Shown piece after piece: positions 38,892-46,131 of a stretch of DNA of 64,000 nucleotides. Numbering within the stretch: the stretch's first letter is position 1; every line of letters begins with the position of its first letter. This DNA is from an uncultured Clostridia bacterium (lineage in GTDB: Bacteria; Bacillota; Clostridia; UMGS1883), in contig CAKSNY010000003.1 in the NCBI GenBank assembly GCA_934476455.1, positions 71,233 to 135,232 of the forward strand. Reading direction: 5' to 3'. The translations under genes were made by a program, and so were the position numbers. The notes under the pieces were generated by a model. It had not been told where the DNA came from and did not search any database. It was given only the letters and a program-made list of their open reading frames with translations.

Positions 38892-39851
38892 ATGAATACG
38901 GCAAAAAAAGGGATAACGCTTCCAAAGAAGCGCGAGAGTGTGGGTTATAAGCTAAAGCGTGACATGGAAAAAAACTACAGCCTGTATCTTCTTCTGCTTC
39001 CCGTGCTCCTGTTCTATCTGTATTTTTGTTATAAACCGATGGTTGGAATTTTGATTTCATTTGAAAATTTCAGCTTTCGCAGCGGAATATGGGGCAGCGA
39101 ATGGGTCGGCTTTGAAAATTTTCGGCGTTTTTTTTCCGACCCGTACTTTGCCCGCAACATTATTAACACAGTATCAATCAGCTTCTTCTCGATTTTATTC
39201 GGATTTCCGGCGCCGATAATACTTGCGCTGCTGATTAACGAGCTGAACCACAGCTGGTTTGCAAAATCGGTACAGACGATTACATACATACCGCACTTTA
39301 TATCTTTGGTGGTTGTATGCTCGATGATAAAGGATTTTACAGCGTCGGACGGCATTATAAGCAACATTGTTTCATCGATTTTCGGTATAGAATTTCACGA
39401 GGCTATGCTGTCAAACGCAGGTTTGTTTCTGCCGATTTATGTTATTTCGGACATATGGCAGTCGGTGGGATGGGGCTCGATTATTTACATTGCCGCCCTT
39501 GCAGGTATCGACGCAGAACTGTACGACGCGGCAGAGGTTGACGGTGCGGGTCGTCTGCGCCAGGTGTGGAATATTACCTTGCCTGCGATTTTGCCGACGA
39601 TAATTATTTTGTTCATTCTTCGTCTGGGGAAAATACTTTCTGTCGGGTATGAAAAGATTATTCTTTTGACAAACCCGCTCAACGCGGAAAAAAGCGAGGT
39701 ACTGTCCTACTACATTTACAAAAAAGGTATTTCCGGCGGAGAATACGGCTTGGCAACGGCGGCGGGGCTTTTTAATTCCGTTATCAACTGCATTTTTGTG
39801 GTAGGCACAAACTATCTCAGCCGCGCTGTCGGCGAAACCAGCTTGTGGTAG
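38892..39851 (+). CDS. LplB-type sugar ABC transporter permease
   Basis: 319 residues with six predicted membrane segments, an N-terminal basic tail and the LplB-type start (KNYSLYLLLLPVLLFYLYF, then YKPMVGILISFENF). The EAA loop reads DAAEVDGAGRLRQVWNITLP. The LplB/LplC branch serves large oligosaccharides, often uronides, in Firmicutes. It pairs with the next gene. No ATPase gene is nearby. Confidence 0.92.
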   Translation: MNTAKKGITLPKKRESVGYKLKRDMEKNYSLYLLLLPVLLFYLYFCYKPMVGILISFENFSFRSGIWGSEWVGFENFRRFFSDPYFARNIINTVSISFFSILFGFPAPIILALLINELNHSWFAKSVQTITYIPHFISLVVVCSMIKDFTASDGIISNIVSSIFGIEFHEAMLSNAGLFLPIYVISDIWQSVGWGSIIYIAALAGIDAELYDAAEVDGAGRLRQVWNITLPAILPTIIILFILRLGKILSVGYEKIILLTNPLNAEKSEVLSYYIYKKGISGGEYGLATAAGLFNSVINCIFVVGTNYLSRAVGETSLW

Positions 39852-39865
39852 GAGGAGGGAAGAAT

Positions 39866-40753
39866 ATGAGACGAAAGAAAACGTTCCCGCGTTACGTGTT
39901 TGAGGTGTTTAACACATTGTTTATGCTTGCAATGGTGGTCGTAACGCTGTACCCGATTTTGTATGTGGTATTTGCTTCCTTCAGCGATTCCGACGCGCTG
40001 ACGCGTCTGGGAAACAAGCTTTTGCTAAAGCCCGTCGGTTTCAATACAAATGCATACGCAAGGGCATTTGCCAATCCGAATATTTTGTCGGGATATATGA
40101 ATACTTTGTTTTTGGTTACGGTCGGGCTTGGCGTAAGTATGGTGCTTTCCACCATAGGCGCGTATTTTATGTCGCGCAAGGGTGTGTATCTGCAAAAGCC
40201 GATTACCATGCTTATTATGTTTACAATGTGGTTTTCCGGCGGTTTGGTACCGTTTTATATCGTAGTAAGGGACGCGCATCTTACAAACAGCCTTTGGTCG
40301 CTGATTTTGCCGACGGCGATCAGCACATACAATATGATTATACTGCGCACGGGCTTTGCCTCAATTCCAGAATCGCTCATAGAATCGGCGCGCGTTGACG
40401 GCGCGGGGCATATTATTGTATTGGTGCGTATAGTTCTTCCGCTTGCAAAGGCAACTATCGCCGTTGTTGCGCTGTATTACGGTGTAAGCTACTGGAACGC
40501 GTGGTTTAACGCTTCTATCTTTTTGCAGGGCTCAACGGAAAAATGGCCGCTGCAGCTTGTTCTGCGCCAGATTTTAATTGAAAACGATACAGCGTCTATG
40601 ACGCAGGGAATAGGCGAGGGTGATAAAGAGAAAATCGGCGAGGCTATCAAATACGCGACTATAATTATCGCAACACTGCCGATTTTGTGCGTATATCCTT
40701 TTATACAAAAGTATTTTGTAAAGGGAGTTATGATCGGCGCGGTTAAGGGATGA
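39866..40753 (+). CDS. LplC-type sugar ABC transporter permease
   Basis: 295 residues from ATG 39866, which follows a strong GGAGGAGGG site; the frame extends back to ATG 39845 inside the previous gene. Six membrane segments and the EAA loop (ESARVDGAGHIIVLVRIVLP) are visible, and the C-terminus KGVMIGAVKG is typical of this subunit. It is the last intact gene of locus B. Its stop overlaps an ATG that opens the methylase remnant. Confidence 0.92.
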   Translation: MRRKKTFPRYVFEVFNTLFMLAMVVVTLYPILYVVFASFSDSDALTRLGNKLLLKPVGFNTNAYARAFANPNILSGYMNTLFLVTVGLGVSMVLSTIGAYFMSRKGVYLQKPITMLIMFTMWFSGGLVPFYIVVRDAHLTNSLWSLILPTAISTYNMIILRTGFASIPESLIESARVDGAGHIIVLVRIVLPLAKATIAVVALYYGVSYWNAWFNASIFLQGSTEKWPLQLVLRQILIENDTASMTQGIGEGDKEKIGEAIKYATIIIATLPILCVYPFIQKYFVKGVMIGAVKG

Positions 40754-41114
40754 TAAAAAAGACAACCTGTATTATCAAGTTCAGTGATAATGAAAAGGAT
40801 TTATCAAATTGTACTACTGTTGATGATTTTAATCAATCTTTTGGCAAGGTTATAGATAACACCTCTCAATATCTTGAGAAAAACAGATATTGAGAGGTGA
40901 TAAGTATGCCAATAGTGAGATCGTTCCATTGGGCTTTTACTGTATGAATTTGTTTTTGCAAAGAGGATTTAAACTTAAAGCCATTCTTGTCAAGAATTTT
41001 GAGGAAACAAAAGGAAAATCAAATCAGAAAGCAATATGGAGATATCGTGCTTTGGCGAGTGATTTCTACTTGTTTAAACATGAGTATATATTTGTTTTTA
41101 AGAAAACTTTTTAA
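40750..41114 (+). pseudogene. C-terminal remnant of a DNA methylase (N4/N6 type)
   Basis: Two pieces in different frames resemble the end of one DNA methyltransferase. Frame 1 (40750-40893) reads FSDNEKDLSNCTTVDDF up to LEKNRY and a stop. Frame 3 (40890-41114) continues with GDKYANSEIVPLGFYCMN and ends HEYIFVFKKTF. In intact relatives these are joined by a short hydrophobic strand, which is missing here. The catalytic motifs and N-terminal two thirds are absent, so no activity is expected. A/T-richness and spelling differ from the neighbouring permease genes, which suggests a decayed mobile or restriction-modification gene left at the operon end. The family call is from memory of the conserved end. 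Confidence 0.6.
40860..40899. repeat. perfect 15-bp inverted repeat at the methylase break
   Basis: CACCTCTCAATATCT (40860-40874) and AGATATTGAGAGGTG (40885-40899) are exact complements around a 10-base loop. The repeat lies exactly at the frame change in the methylase remnant. No T run follows. Confidence 0.9.
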
Positions 41115-41131
41115 TTTGGAGGAACCATAAG

Positions 41132-41156
41132 CAAAACAATCCGGTGAATTGTTTTG
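41132..41156. repeat. short hairpin in possible mobile relic
   Basis: CAAAACAAT and ATTGTTTTG flank a seven-base loop. It begins a ~100-base stretch (to about 41225) without coding signal between the methylase remnant and tRNA-Leu. I see no other gene or promoter in that stretch. Confidence 0.4.
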
Positions 41157-41230
41157 TAGCCGAGAGTCCCTTCCAAAGAATACGAGCCATAGGCGAAGTA
41201 TGATTTGAAAGTTGAGTTATAAGGCAATGT

Positions 41231-41263
41231 AAAAAGCTTACAGTCAAATCCTGTAAGCTTTTT
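41231..41263 (-). terminator. terminator of tRNA-Leu
   Basis: Perfect 13-bp stem AAAAAGCTTACAG / CTGTAAGCTTTTT with a seven-base loop, six bases past the tRNA 3' end on the minus strand, ending in a T run. Confidence 0.85.
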
Positions 41264-41268
41264 GTCGG

Positions 41269-41353
41269 TGGTGCGGCTGAAGGGACTTGAACCCCCACGT
41301 CATTGACACCAGATCCTAAGTCTGGCGCGTCTGCCAATTCCGCCACAGCCGCA
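41269..41353 (-). tRNA. tRNA-Leu (anticodon UAG)
   Basis: 85 bases with the CCA encoded (41269-41271). The acceptor stem pairs TGCGGCT with AGCCGCA. The anticodon stem CCAGA/TCTGG holds the loop CTTAGGA, giving UAG. The T arm with GGTTCAAGTCC and a long variable region are as expected for leucine. Confidence 0.95.
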
Positions 41354-41360
41354 TATTTAT

Positions 41361-41395
41361 AATAATGCAGAATGCAAAGTGCATAATGCATTATT
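41361..41395. repeat. TGCA-rich 35-base palindrome
   Basis: AATAATGCA and TGCATTATT form the outer arms, and ATGCA / TGCAT the inner arms, around AAG. It lies just upstream of tRNA-Leu. It resembles small REP-like repeats near tRNA genes; no second copy occurs in the window. Confidence 0.5.
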
Positions 41396-41470
41396 ATTTG
41401 TTTTAATTTAGATTTTACAAGCGGCGGTTAAAAGGAAGATTACCCGTTAACATCTGCAAAGTAATACTGT

Positions 41471-41505
41471 AAAAAAACCGGAGCAAGCACCATAGGCTTG
41501 CTCCG
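41471..41505 (-). terminator. terminator of initiator tRNA
   Basis: On the minus strand, GGAGCAAGC and GCTTGCTCC form a stem followed by GGTTTTTTT, directly after the tRNA. Confidence 0.9.
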
Positions 41506-41508
41506 ATG

Positions 41509-41586
<78 letters not shown>

Positions 41587-41612
41587 GTATCTGTTCCTTG
41601 CGAACAAAATAT

Positions 41613-41641
41613 ATTATAGCACACGGAAAGAAATTTGTAAA
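41613..41641 (-). promoter_or_regulatory. promoter of initiator tRNA
   Basis: On the minus strand, TTTACA (41636-41641) and TATAAT (41613-41618) are spaced by 17 bases. Confidence 0.8.
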
Positions 41642-41691
41642 GCCTTTTTTAAAAAAATATGCTATTTATTTAAATAACATTTTGAAAATGC

Positions 41692-41720
41692 TTGATTTAT
41701 CCTGCCTGTGCCTGTATAAT
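41692..41720 (+). promoter_or_regulatory. promoter of the GH2 beta-galactosidase gene
   Basis: TTGATT (41692-41697) and TATAAT (41715-41720) are spaced by 17 bases. A 12-base palindrome TTATTTAAATAA lies at 41666-41677, just upstream of the -35 box, and could be a regulator site. Confidence 0.7.
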
Positions 41721-41746
41721 GTGCTTAGGAATTGGAGGGAGTTTGA

Positions 41747-44599
41747 ATGAGAAAATACGAAAAATTAGATTTTTTGAGCGAAAACCGCGAAAAGCAGCGT
41801 TCTTATTATATGACAAACAATGTGCAAATGCTTAACGGAGAGTGGGATTTTGTTTTTTATAAGCAGGATTTTGATGAAGGAAGCGCTGACGGACATACAG
41901 CAAAAATTCCTGTTCCGTCGTGCTGGCAGATGCAGGGGTATGAAAACCCAAATTATGCAAATGTTGCATATCCGCACCCTGTTGACCCACCGTATGTACC
42001 GACAAAGAACCCTATGGGGGTTTACAGCCGGGAATTTATCATAACAGATACAAACCGTGATGTATATGTTGTGTTTGAGGGCGTTTCGAGCTGTATAGAG
42101 CTTTTTATAAACGGTAAGTATGTCGGCTTTTCGCAGGGAAGCCACCTTCAGGCGGAATTTTACATAACCCCTTATGTCAAAGAAGGAAAAAATATAATAT
42201 GTGCGAAGGTGCGCAAATGGTGTGTGGGCAGCTATCTTGAAGATCAGGACTTTTTCAGGTTCAACGGCATATTCCGCGACGTTTATCTTCTTTCAAGACC
42301 CAAGGGTCATATCAGAGATATAGATATTCGTACTGTGGGCAGCAAAATAAATGTGGATTTTGATGGCAGCGCGAAAATAAGGCTTTATGATGCGGAAAAT
42401 GCATTGCTTTATGAAGAAAATGCGCAAAACCATGCTGAGATCAGTGTAGAAAACCCACATTTATGGAACGCGGAAAGCCCGTATCTTTACACTGTTGAGT
42501 TTGTTTATAAGGATGAGGTCATAAAGCTTAAAATTGGCTTTGTTGAGTATTCGACGGGAAAAAATAATGAATTTCTGGTAAACGGGGTTTCGGTAAAGCT
42601 TAAAGGTGTAAACCACCATGACACAGACCCCGATAAGGGCTGGACGATGTCTAACGATGATATTTTGCGTGACCTTAAGCTTATGAAAAAGCTTAATATA
42701 AACTGCATAAGAACATCGCATTATCCTCCCACACCGCAGTTTTTGGAAATGTGCGACGAAATGGGTTTTTATGTAATGCTTGAAACAGACCTTGAAACCC
42801 ACGGATTTTCTATGAGAAATACCGGTGAATATGCGTATGACTGCCTTAATAATTCGGAATGGCCGTGCAATAATCCCGAGTGGGAAAACGCATTTTTGGA
42901 ACGAATTGAGCGTGCATATGACCGCGACAAGAACCACACGTGCATATTTTCATGGTCTATGGGAAATGAGAGCGGCTACGGTGAAAATCACCGTCTTATG
43001 CTTGAATGGACAAAGAAAAAGGATCCGCGGCGTCTTACGCATTACGAGGGAGCGTCGCGTATGTCGGAAGAAACCGACTGCAAAGGCACAGCGTTTGAAG
43101 GGTGCGAGCTTAACGCCGACCTCTATTCAAACATGTACCCGGAAATAGAATTCGTTAAGAAAAGGTTAGAAGACAAGGCGTTTAAGCAGCCGTATTTCCT
43201 TTGCGAATATTCGCATGCGATGGGCAACGGACCGGGTGATACGGGCGAATATATGGAACTTATGTATACGTATCCTAATTTTATCGGCGGATGTATTTGG
43301 GAATGGGCAGATCACACTGTAATAGAAAACGGGGCGCCCAGGTACGGCGGAGACTTTAAAGGGGAAAAAACCTACGACGGAAATTTCTGCTGCGACGGTA
43401 TGGTTATGCACGACAGAGCGCTTAAGGCAGGGTCGCTTGAAATAAAAGCGGTGTACCAATATATGGATTGTTCTCTTGTAAAAAACACCCTTATTGTAAA
43501 AAATTTGTACGATTTTACAAACCTTTCCGAATATACATTTGAATATGTTATAAAGGCTGACGGAAGGGTTTTGTCAAGCGAAAAAATGAAGCTTGATGTT
43601 TTACCTAAGGAGGAAACGGCGATAGAGCTGCATTTACCCGACAGCTGCCGCTTGGGCGCATATATACACTGCCGCTTATATGATAAAGCCGGGGAATGTG
43701 TTGCACAAAAGCAGCTGAAAATAAACGCCGTACAGGAAAGCTACAGTTTTGAAAATGAGAAACCGGAAATAACAGAAGACGACAAGACGGTGACATTTTT
43801 CGGAAATGGCTTTAAATACATATTTTCCAAAAATATAGGTACGTTTGTAAGTATGGTAAAAAACGGGGAGGAGCAGCTGCTTTCGCCGATAGAAATTTCA
43901 GCTTGGAGAGCCCCGATAGACAACGAACGCAAAATCAGACAAAAATGGGGTTGGTACAACGTTTGGGAGGGTGAAAACCTTAACCGAACATTTACAAATA
44001 TTTACGAATGCAGCCGAAAAGAAAATACCGTAACGGTAACCGCGGCGCTCGCAGGTGTGTCGCGTAAGCCGTATTTTAGGTACAATCTTAAATATACGGT
44101 AAATAAAGACGGGATAATAATGGTGCAGCTTTCGGGAAAAGTGCGCGATAACTGTATGTGGCTGCCGCGTTTGGGCTTTGAAATTAAAACGCCGTATAAT
44201 AAAGACCGTTTTAAATATTACGGTATGGGTCCGCAGGAAAATTATTGCGATATGTGCCGCCATACAATGACAGATTATCACGAAAGCAGTGCCGATAATG
44301 AATATGTTGCGTACATAATGCCCCAGGAGCACGGAAACCACACACACGTTAAAGAGCTTCTGATGGAGGGCGGGCTTGAATTTTTCACAAACAGCGAGTT
44401 TGAAATAAATGTTTCACATTACAATTCAGATATCCTTACAGAGGCAATGCACACAGATGAACTGAAAAAGGACGATGCCACAAATATAAGGATAGACTAT
44501 AAAAATTCGGGAATAGGCTCGGCAAGCTGCGGACCGGATTTGCTGCCAAAATACCGCCTTGATGAAAAAGATATTGAATTTTCATTTTTTATTAAATAA
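41747..44599 (+). CDS. lacZ: beta-galactosidase, GH2 (LacZ type)
   Basis: 950 residues, cytoplasmic (no signal peptide). All GH2 parts are present: sugar-binding jelly roll with IPVPSCWQMQGYENPNY, Ig-like domains, TIM barrel and the C-terminal beta-galactosidase small chain domain (WRAPIDNERK, then GMGPQENYCD). The acid/base Glu is E408 in GNESGYGENH and the nucleophile is E487 in CEYSHAMGNGPG. It hydrolyses terminal beta-galactosides; the natural substrate may be galactan or other plant or host glycan ends rather than lactose, as no lactose permease is adjacent. It is a single-gene unit with its own promoter and a long hairpin behind it. Confidence 0.92.
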   Translation: MRKYEKLDFLSENREKQRSYYMTNNVQMLNGEWDFVFYKQDFDEGSADGHTAKIPVPSCWQMQGYENPNYANVAYPHPVDPPYVPTKNPMGVYSREFIITDTNRDVYVVFEGVSSCIELFINGKYVGFSQGSHLQAEFYITPYVKEGKNIICAKVRKWCVGSYLEDQDFFRFNGIFRDVYLLSRPKGHIRDIDIRTVGSKINVDFDGSAKIRLYDAENALLYEENAQNHAEISVENPHLWNAESPYLYTVEFVYKDEVIKLKIGFVEYSTGKNNEFLVNGVSVKLKGVNHHDTDPDKGWTMSNDDILRDLKLMKKLNINCIRTSHYPPTPQFLEMCDEMGFYVMLETDLETHGFSMRNTGEYAYDCLNNSEWPCNNPEWENAFLERIERAYDRDKNHTCIFSWSMGNESGYGENHRLMLEWTKKKDPRRLTHYEGASRMSEETDCKGTAFEGCELNADLYSNMYPEIEFVKKRLEDKAFKQPYFLCEYSHAMGNGPGDTGEYMELMYTYPNFIGGCIWEWADHTVIENGAPRYGGDFKGEKTYDGNFCCDGMVMHDRALKAGSLEIKAVYQYMDCSLVKNTLIVKNLYDFTNLSEYTFEYVIKADGRVLSSEKMKLDVLPKEETAIELHLPDSCRLGAYIHCRLYDKAGECVAQKQLKINAVQESYSFENEKPEITEDDKTVTFFGNGFKYIFSKNIGTFVSMVKNGEEQLLSPIEISAWRAPIDNERKIRQKWGWYNVWEGENLNRTFTNIYECSRKENTVTVTAALAGVSRKPYFRYNLKYTVNKDGIIMVQLSGKVRDNCMWLPRLGFEIKTPYNKDRFKYYGMGPQENYCDMCRHTMTDYHESSADNEYVAYIMPQEHGNHTHVKELLMEGGLEFFTNSEFEINVSHYNSDILTEAMHTDELKKDDATNIRIDYKNSGIGSASCGPDLLPKYRLDEKDIEFSFFIK

Positions 44600-44615
44600 A
44601 AGCCGCAAAAGAAAT

Positions 44616-44668
44616 TTTACAACAATAAGCCCCGAAAGCGCTTTGATTTCGGGGCTTATTGTTGTAAA
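44616..44668. terminator. 22-bp perfect hairpin after lacZ
   Basis: Arms at 44616-44637 and 44647-44668 are exact complements around a nine-base loop; the core is AAGCCCCGAAA / TTTCGGGGCTT. The A/T-rich outer ends could terminate in both directions. Confidence 0.8.
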
Positions 44669-44834
44669 GGTAAAAATTGTTGATAAAAGAAAAAGACGGC
44701 GCAGCAAAAGCTGCAACCGCCACAAAAGATGAGATGATAATTATATCGCGCGTAATACGGAAAGTCAAGAGAAAATTTATAAAAATCAGAAAAATATTTT
44801 TTGTTTCAATCGGCAGCAATACAAAAATGATACG

Positions 44835-45128
44835 CTATTCGCCTTGTTTGCGGTCGGTAGGTGCTTGTCCCATTTCCATCAGACCTGTGTAGTGCCAATA
44901 TTCCAGCGGAAGCGGGTGTCCTTTTATAGAGTAAACAGATTCCTCCGCCCCGCATACCCTGCAGACATATACGTCAGCCTGGCGGCTCAGGCAGTTACGG
45001 TGTGCAACATTATCCATGCGTTTTTCTCCGCAGCGGGGGCAGAAACGTAAATCTCCGTCAATTTGCATTTTCTTGAATTTTACAAGTGTCTCTTTAATTT
45101 TTTCGTTTGAAAAAATATGATTTTTCAC
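44835..45128 (-). CDS. small zinc-ribbon protein of unknown function
   Basis: 97 residues from GTG 45128, with GGAGTGA about eight bases before it. Two Cys pairs, CPRCG and CRVCG, about 30 residues apart form a likely zinc ribbon. The C-terminal part (GHPLPLEYWHYTG) is unlike ribosomal or RNA polymerase ribbons. It lies in an A/T-rich block with an XRE regulator, between lacZ and tRNA-Glu, which suggests an integrated accessory piece. No function can be assigned. Confidence 0.6.
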   Translation of the reverse strand: MKNHIFSNEKIKETLVKFKKMQIDGDLRFCPRCGEKRMDNVAHRNCLSRQADVYVCRVCGAEESVYSIKGHPLPLEYWHYTGLMEMGQAPTDRKQGE

Positions 45129-45389
45129 TATTCTTCACTCCAAATTTTGCTCATTGTTTGCTCCGACTATCAAATAGCGATGTCTGTACAGTTAGCCGTT
45201 TCGTAATATTGTTTAATGATTTTCTGCGTTTGTTATTATCGGTCATTTTCTTTACTTTACGGTTAGATTACACGCTTTTTCTATGGTAAAGCAATACGGA
45301 ATCTTAACCTTCCGAACAAAAGAAAACCACGGACGGACAATCGCCCGGGAAAAGAGAAGTGCTCGGACACCGGGATACAAGCACATCTG
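45129..45389. other. gap without recognisable gene
   Basis: No ORF with coding character, RNA gene or terminator was found between the zinc-ribbon and XRE genes. Confidence 0.6.
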
Positions 45390-45641
45390 CTACTTTTTAT
45401 GTAACGGAATACCCAAACGAGTGTTGATTTTGATTTCTGTGTTTGGCACACGCTCTATCAATTCGCACAGATCGCAATCCAAAGCTTCGCATATAAGGTC
45501 GAGATGTTCCAAACTAACCCGTTCTGCAAGCTCGTGATACAGGTCGTTTATTGTTGACGGTCTTATATTTGTCATTCTCGCAAGGTCAGCTTGCGTCCAT
45601 CTTCGCTCACCAAGCAGGGTGGACAATAAAATTCTAATCAT
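45390..45641 (-). CDS. XRE/Cro-type helix-turn-helix regulator
   Basis: 83 residues with AAAGGAG before ATG 45641. The Cro-like fold reads LLGERRWTQADLARMTNIRP, then TINDLYHELAERVSLEHLD and ICEALDCDLCELIE. This small family is common in Clostridia, often in accessory islands. Upstream inverted repeats (45667-45730) could be its operators. The gene target is unknown; the zinc-ribbon gene downstream on the same strand is one candidate. Confidence 0.88.
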   Translation of the reverse strand: MIRILLSTLLGERRWTQADLARMTNIRPSTINDLYHELAERVSLEHLDLICEALDCDLCELIERVPNTEIKINTRLGIPLHKK

Positions 45642-45666
45642 CTTATTATAACTCCTTTTTGTATTA

Positions 45667-45730
45667 TTCTAACAATATTTTGCATTTTAAACTGGAAAAT
45701 GTTAGAAAATAACGAAATACGTTATTTCGT
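45667..45730 (-). promoter_or_regulatory. nested inverted repeats upstream of the XRE gene
   Basis: TTCTAACA (45667-45674) and TGTTAGAA (45700-45707) form one inverted repeat. ACGAAAT (45712-45718) and ATTTCGT (45724-45730) form a second. They flank the probable promoter region and fit autoregulation by a small Cro-like dimer. Confidence 0.5.
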
Positions 45731-45742
45731 CTACACAAAAAA

Positions 45743-45780
45743 GACTATTCAATAGATATTTCATTATCCATTGAATAGTC
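45743..45780. repeat. hairpin between XRE gene and tRNA-Glu
   Basis: GACTATTCAAT and ATTGAATAGTC form 11 bp, extended by GATA/TATC after one mismatch. A run of A precedes it, so it could terminate minus-strand transcripts. The rest of 45781-45895 shows no gene. Confidence 0.5.
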
Positions 45781-45895
45781 TCAGAATGTCAAAAAAACGA
45801 ATAGCCAACGCGAATATGACCTTTTGCGAAAGAGTAAAAAAGACGGCGCAAAACCGGGAAAAGAAGGAACAGGGAAGCGAGCGAATTTTTTTATA

Positions 45896-45926
45896 GCAAA
45901 ACGGAGCAAAGCGAACTTTGCTCCGG
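45896..45926 (-). terminator. terminator of tRNA-Glu
   Basis: On the minus strand, GGAGCAAAG, a TTCG loop and CTTTGCTCC are followed by GTTTTGC. Confidence 0.8.
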
Positions 45927-45928
45927 CG

Positions 45929-46004
45929 TGGTGACCCCACGGGGAATCGAACCCCGGTCTTCGCCGTGAGAGGGCGACGTCCTAGGCCGCTAGACTATGG
46001 GGCC
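45929..46004 (-). tRNA. tRNA-Glu (anticodon CUC)
   Basis: 76 bases including CCA. The acceptor stem begins GGCCCCA, the anticodon stem TCGCC/GGCGA holds CTCTCAC-type loop with CTC, and the T arm is GGTTCGATTCC. Confidence 0.95.
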
Positions 46005-46022
46005 GTTTTTGACTGCCTGTCC

Positions 46023-46051
46023 ATTATAATACTAAAAAAAACAAATGTCAA
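46023..46051 (-). promoter_or_regulatory. consensus promoter of tRNA-Glu
   Basis: On the minus strand, TTGACA (46046-46051) and TATAAT (46023-46028) are spaced by exactly 17 bases. Confidence 0.9.
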
Positions 46052-46084
46052 TACTTTTTTTCGCTTTGCCGAAAAAATATGCAA

Positions 46085-46130
46085 AATATAGAAAAATACA
46101 GCCCCGTGCGGAGCTGTATTTTTCTATATT
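46085..46130 (-). terminator. terminator of the uxaB-uxaA operon
   Basis: Perfect 18-bp stem (46085-46102 with 46113-46130; core AAAAATACAGC / GCTGTATTTTT) with a ten-base loop, directly after the uxaA stop on the minus strand. Confidence 0.9.
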
Positions 46131-46131
46131 G

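Noticed and set aside
41098..41391. 97-codon minus-strand ORF containing VAELADAPDLGSG
   Set aside because: The peptide is the translation of tRNA-Leu and its flanks; such ORFs are a known annotation artefact.
44677..44892. 71-codon plus-strand ORF after lacZ
   Set aside because: It overlaps the end of the zinc-ribbon gene on the other strand, has no good ribosome site and a Lys/Ile-rich composition from A/T-rich sequence.
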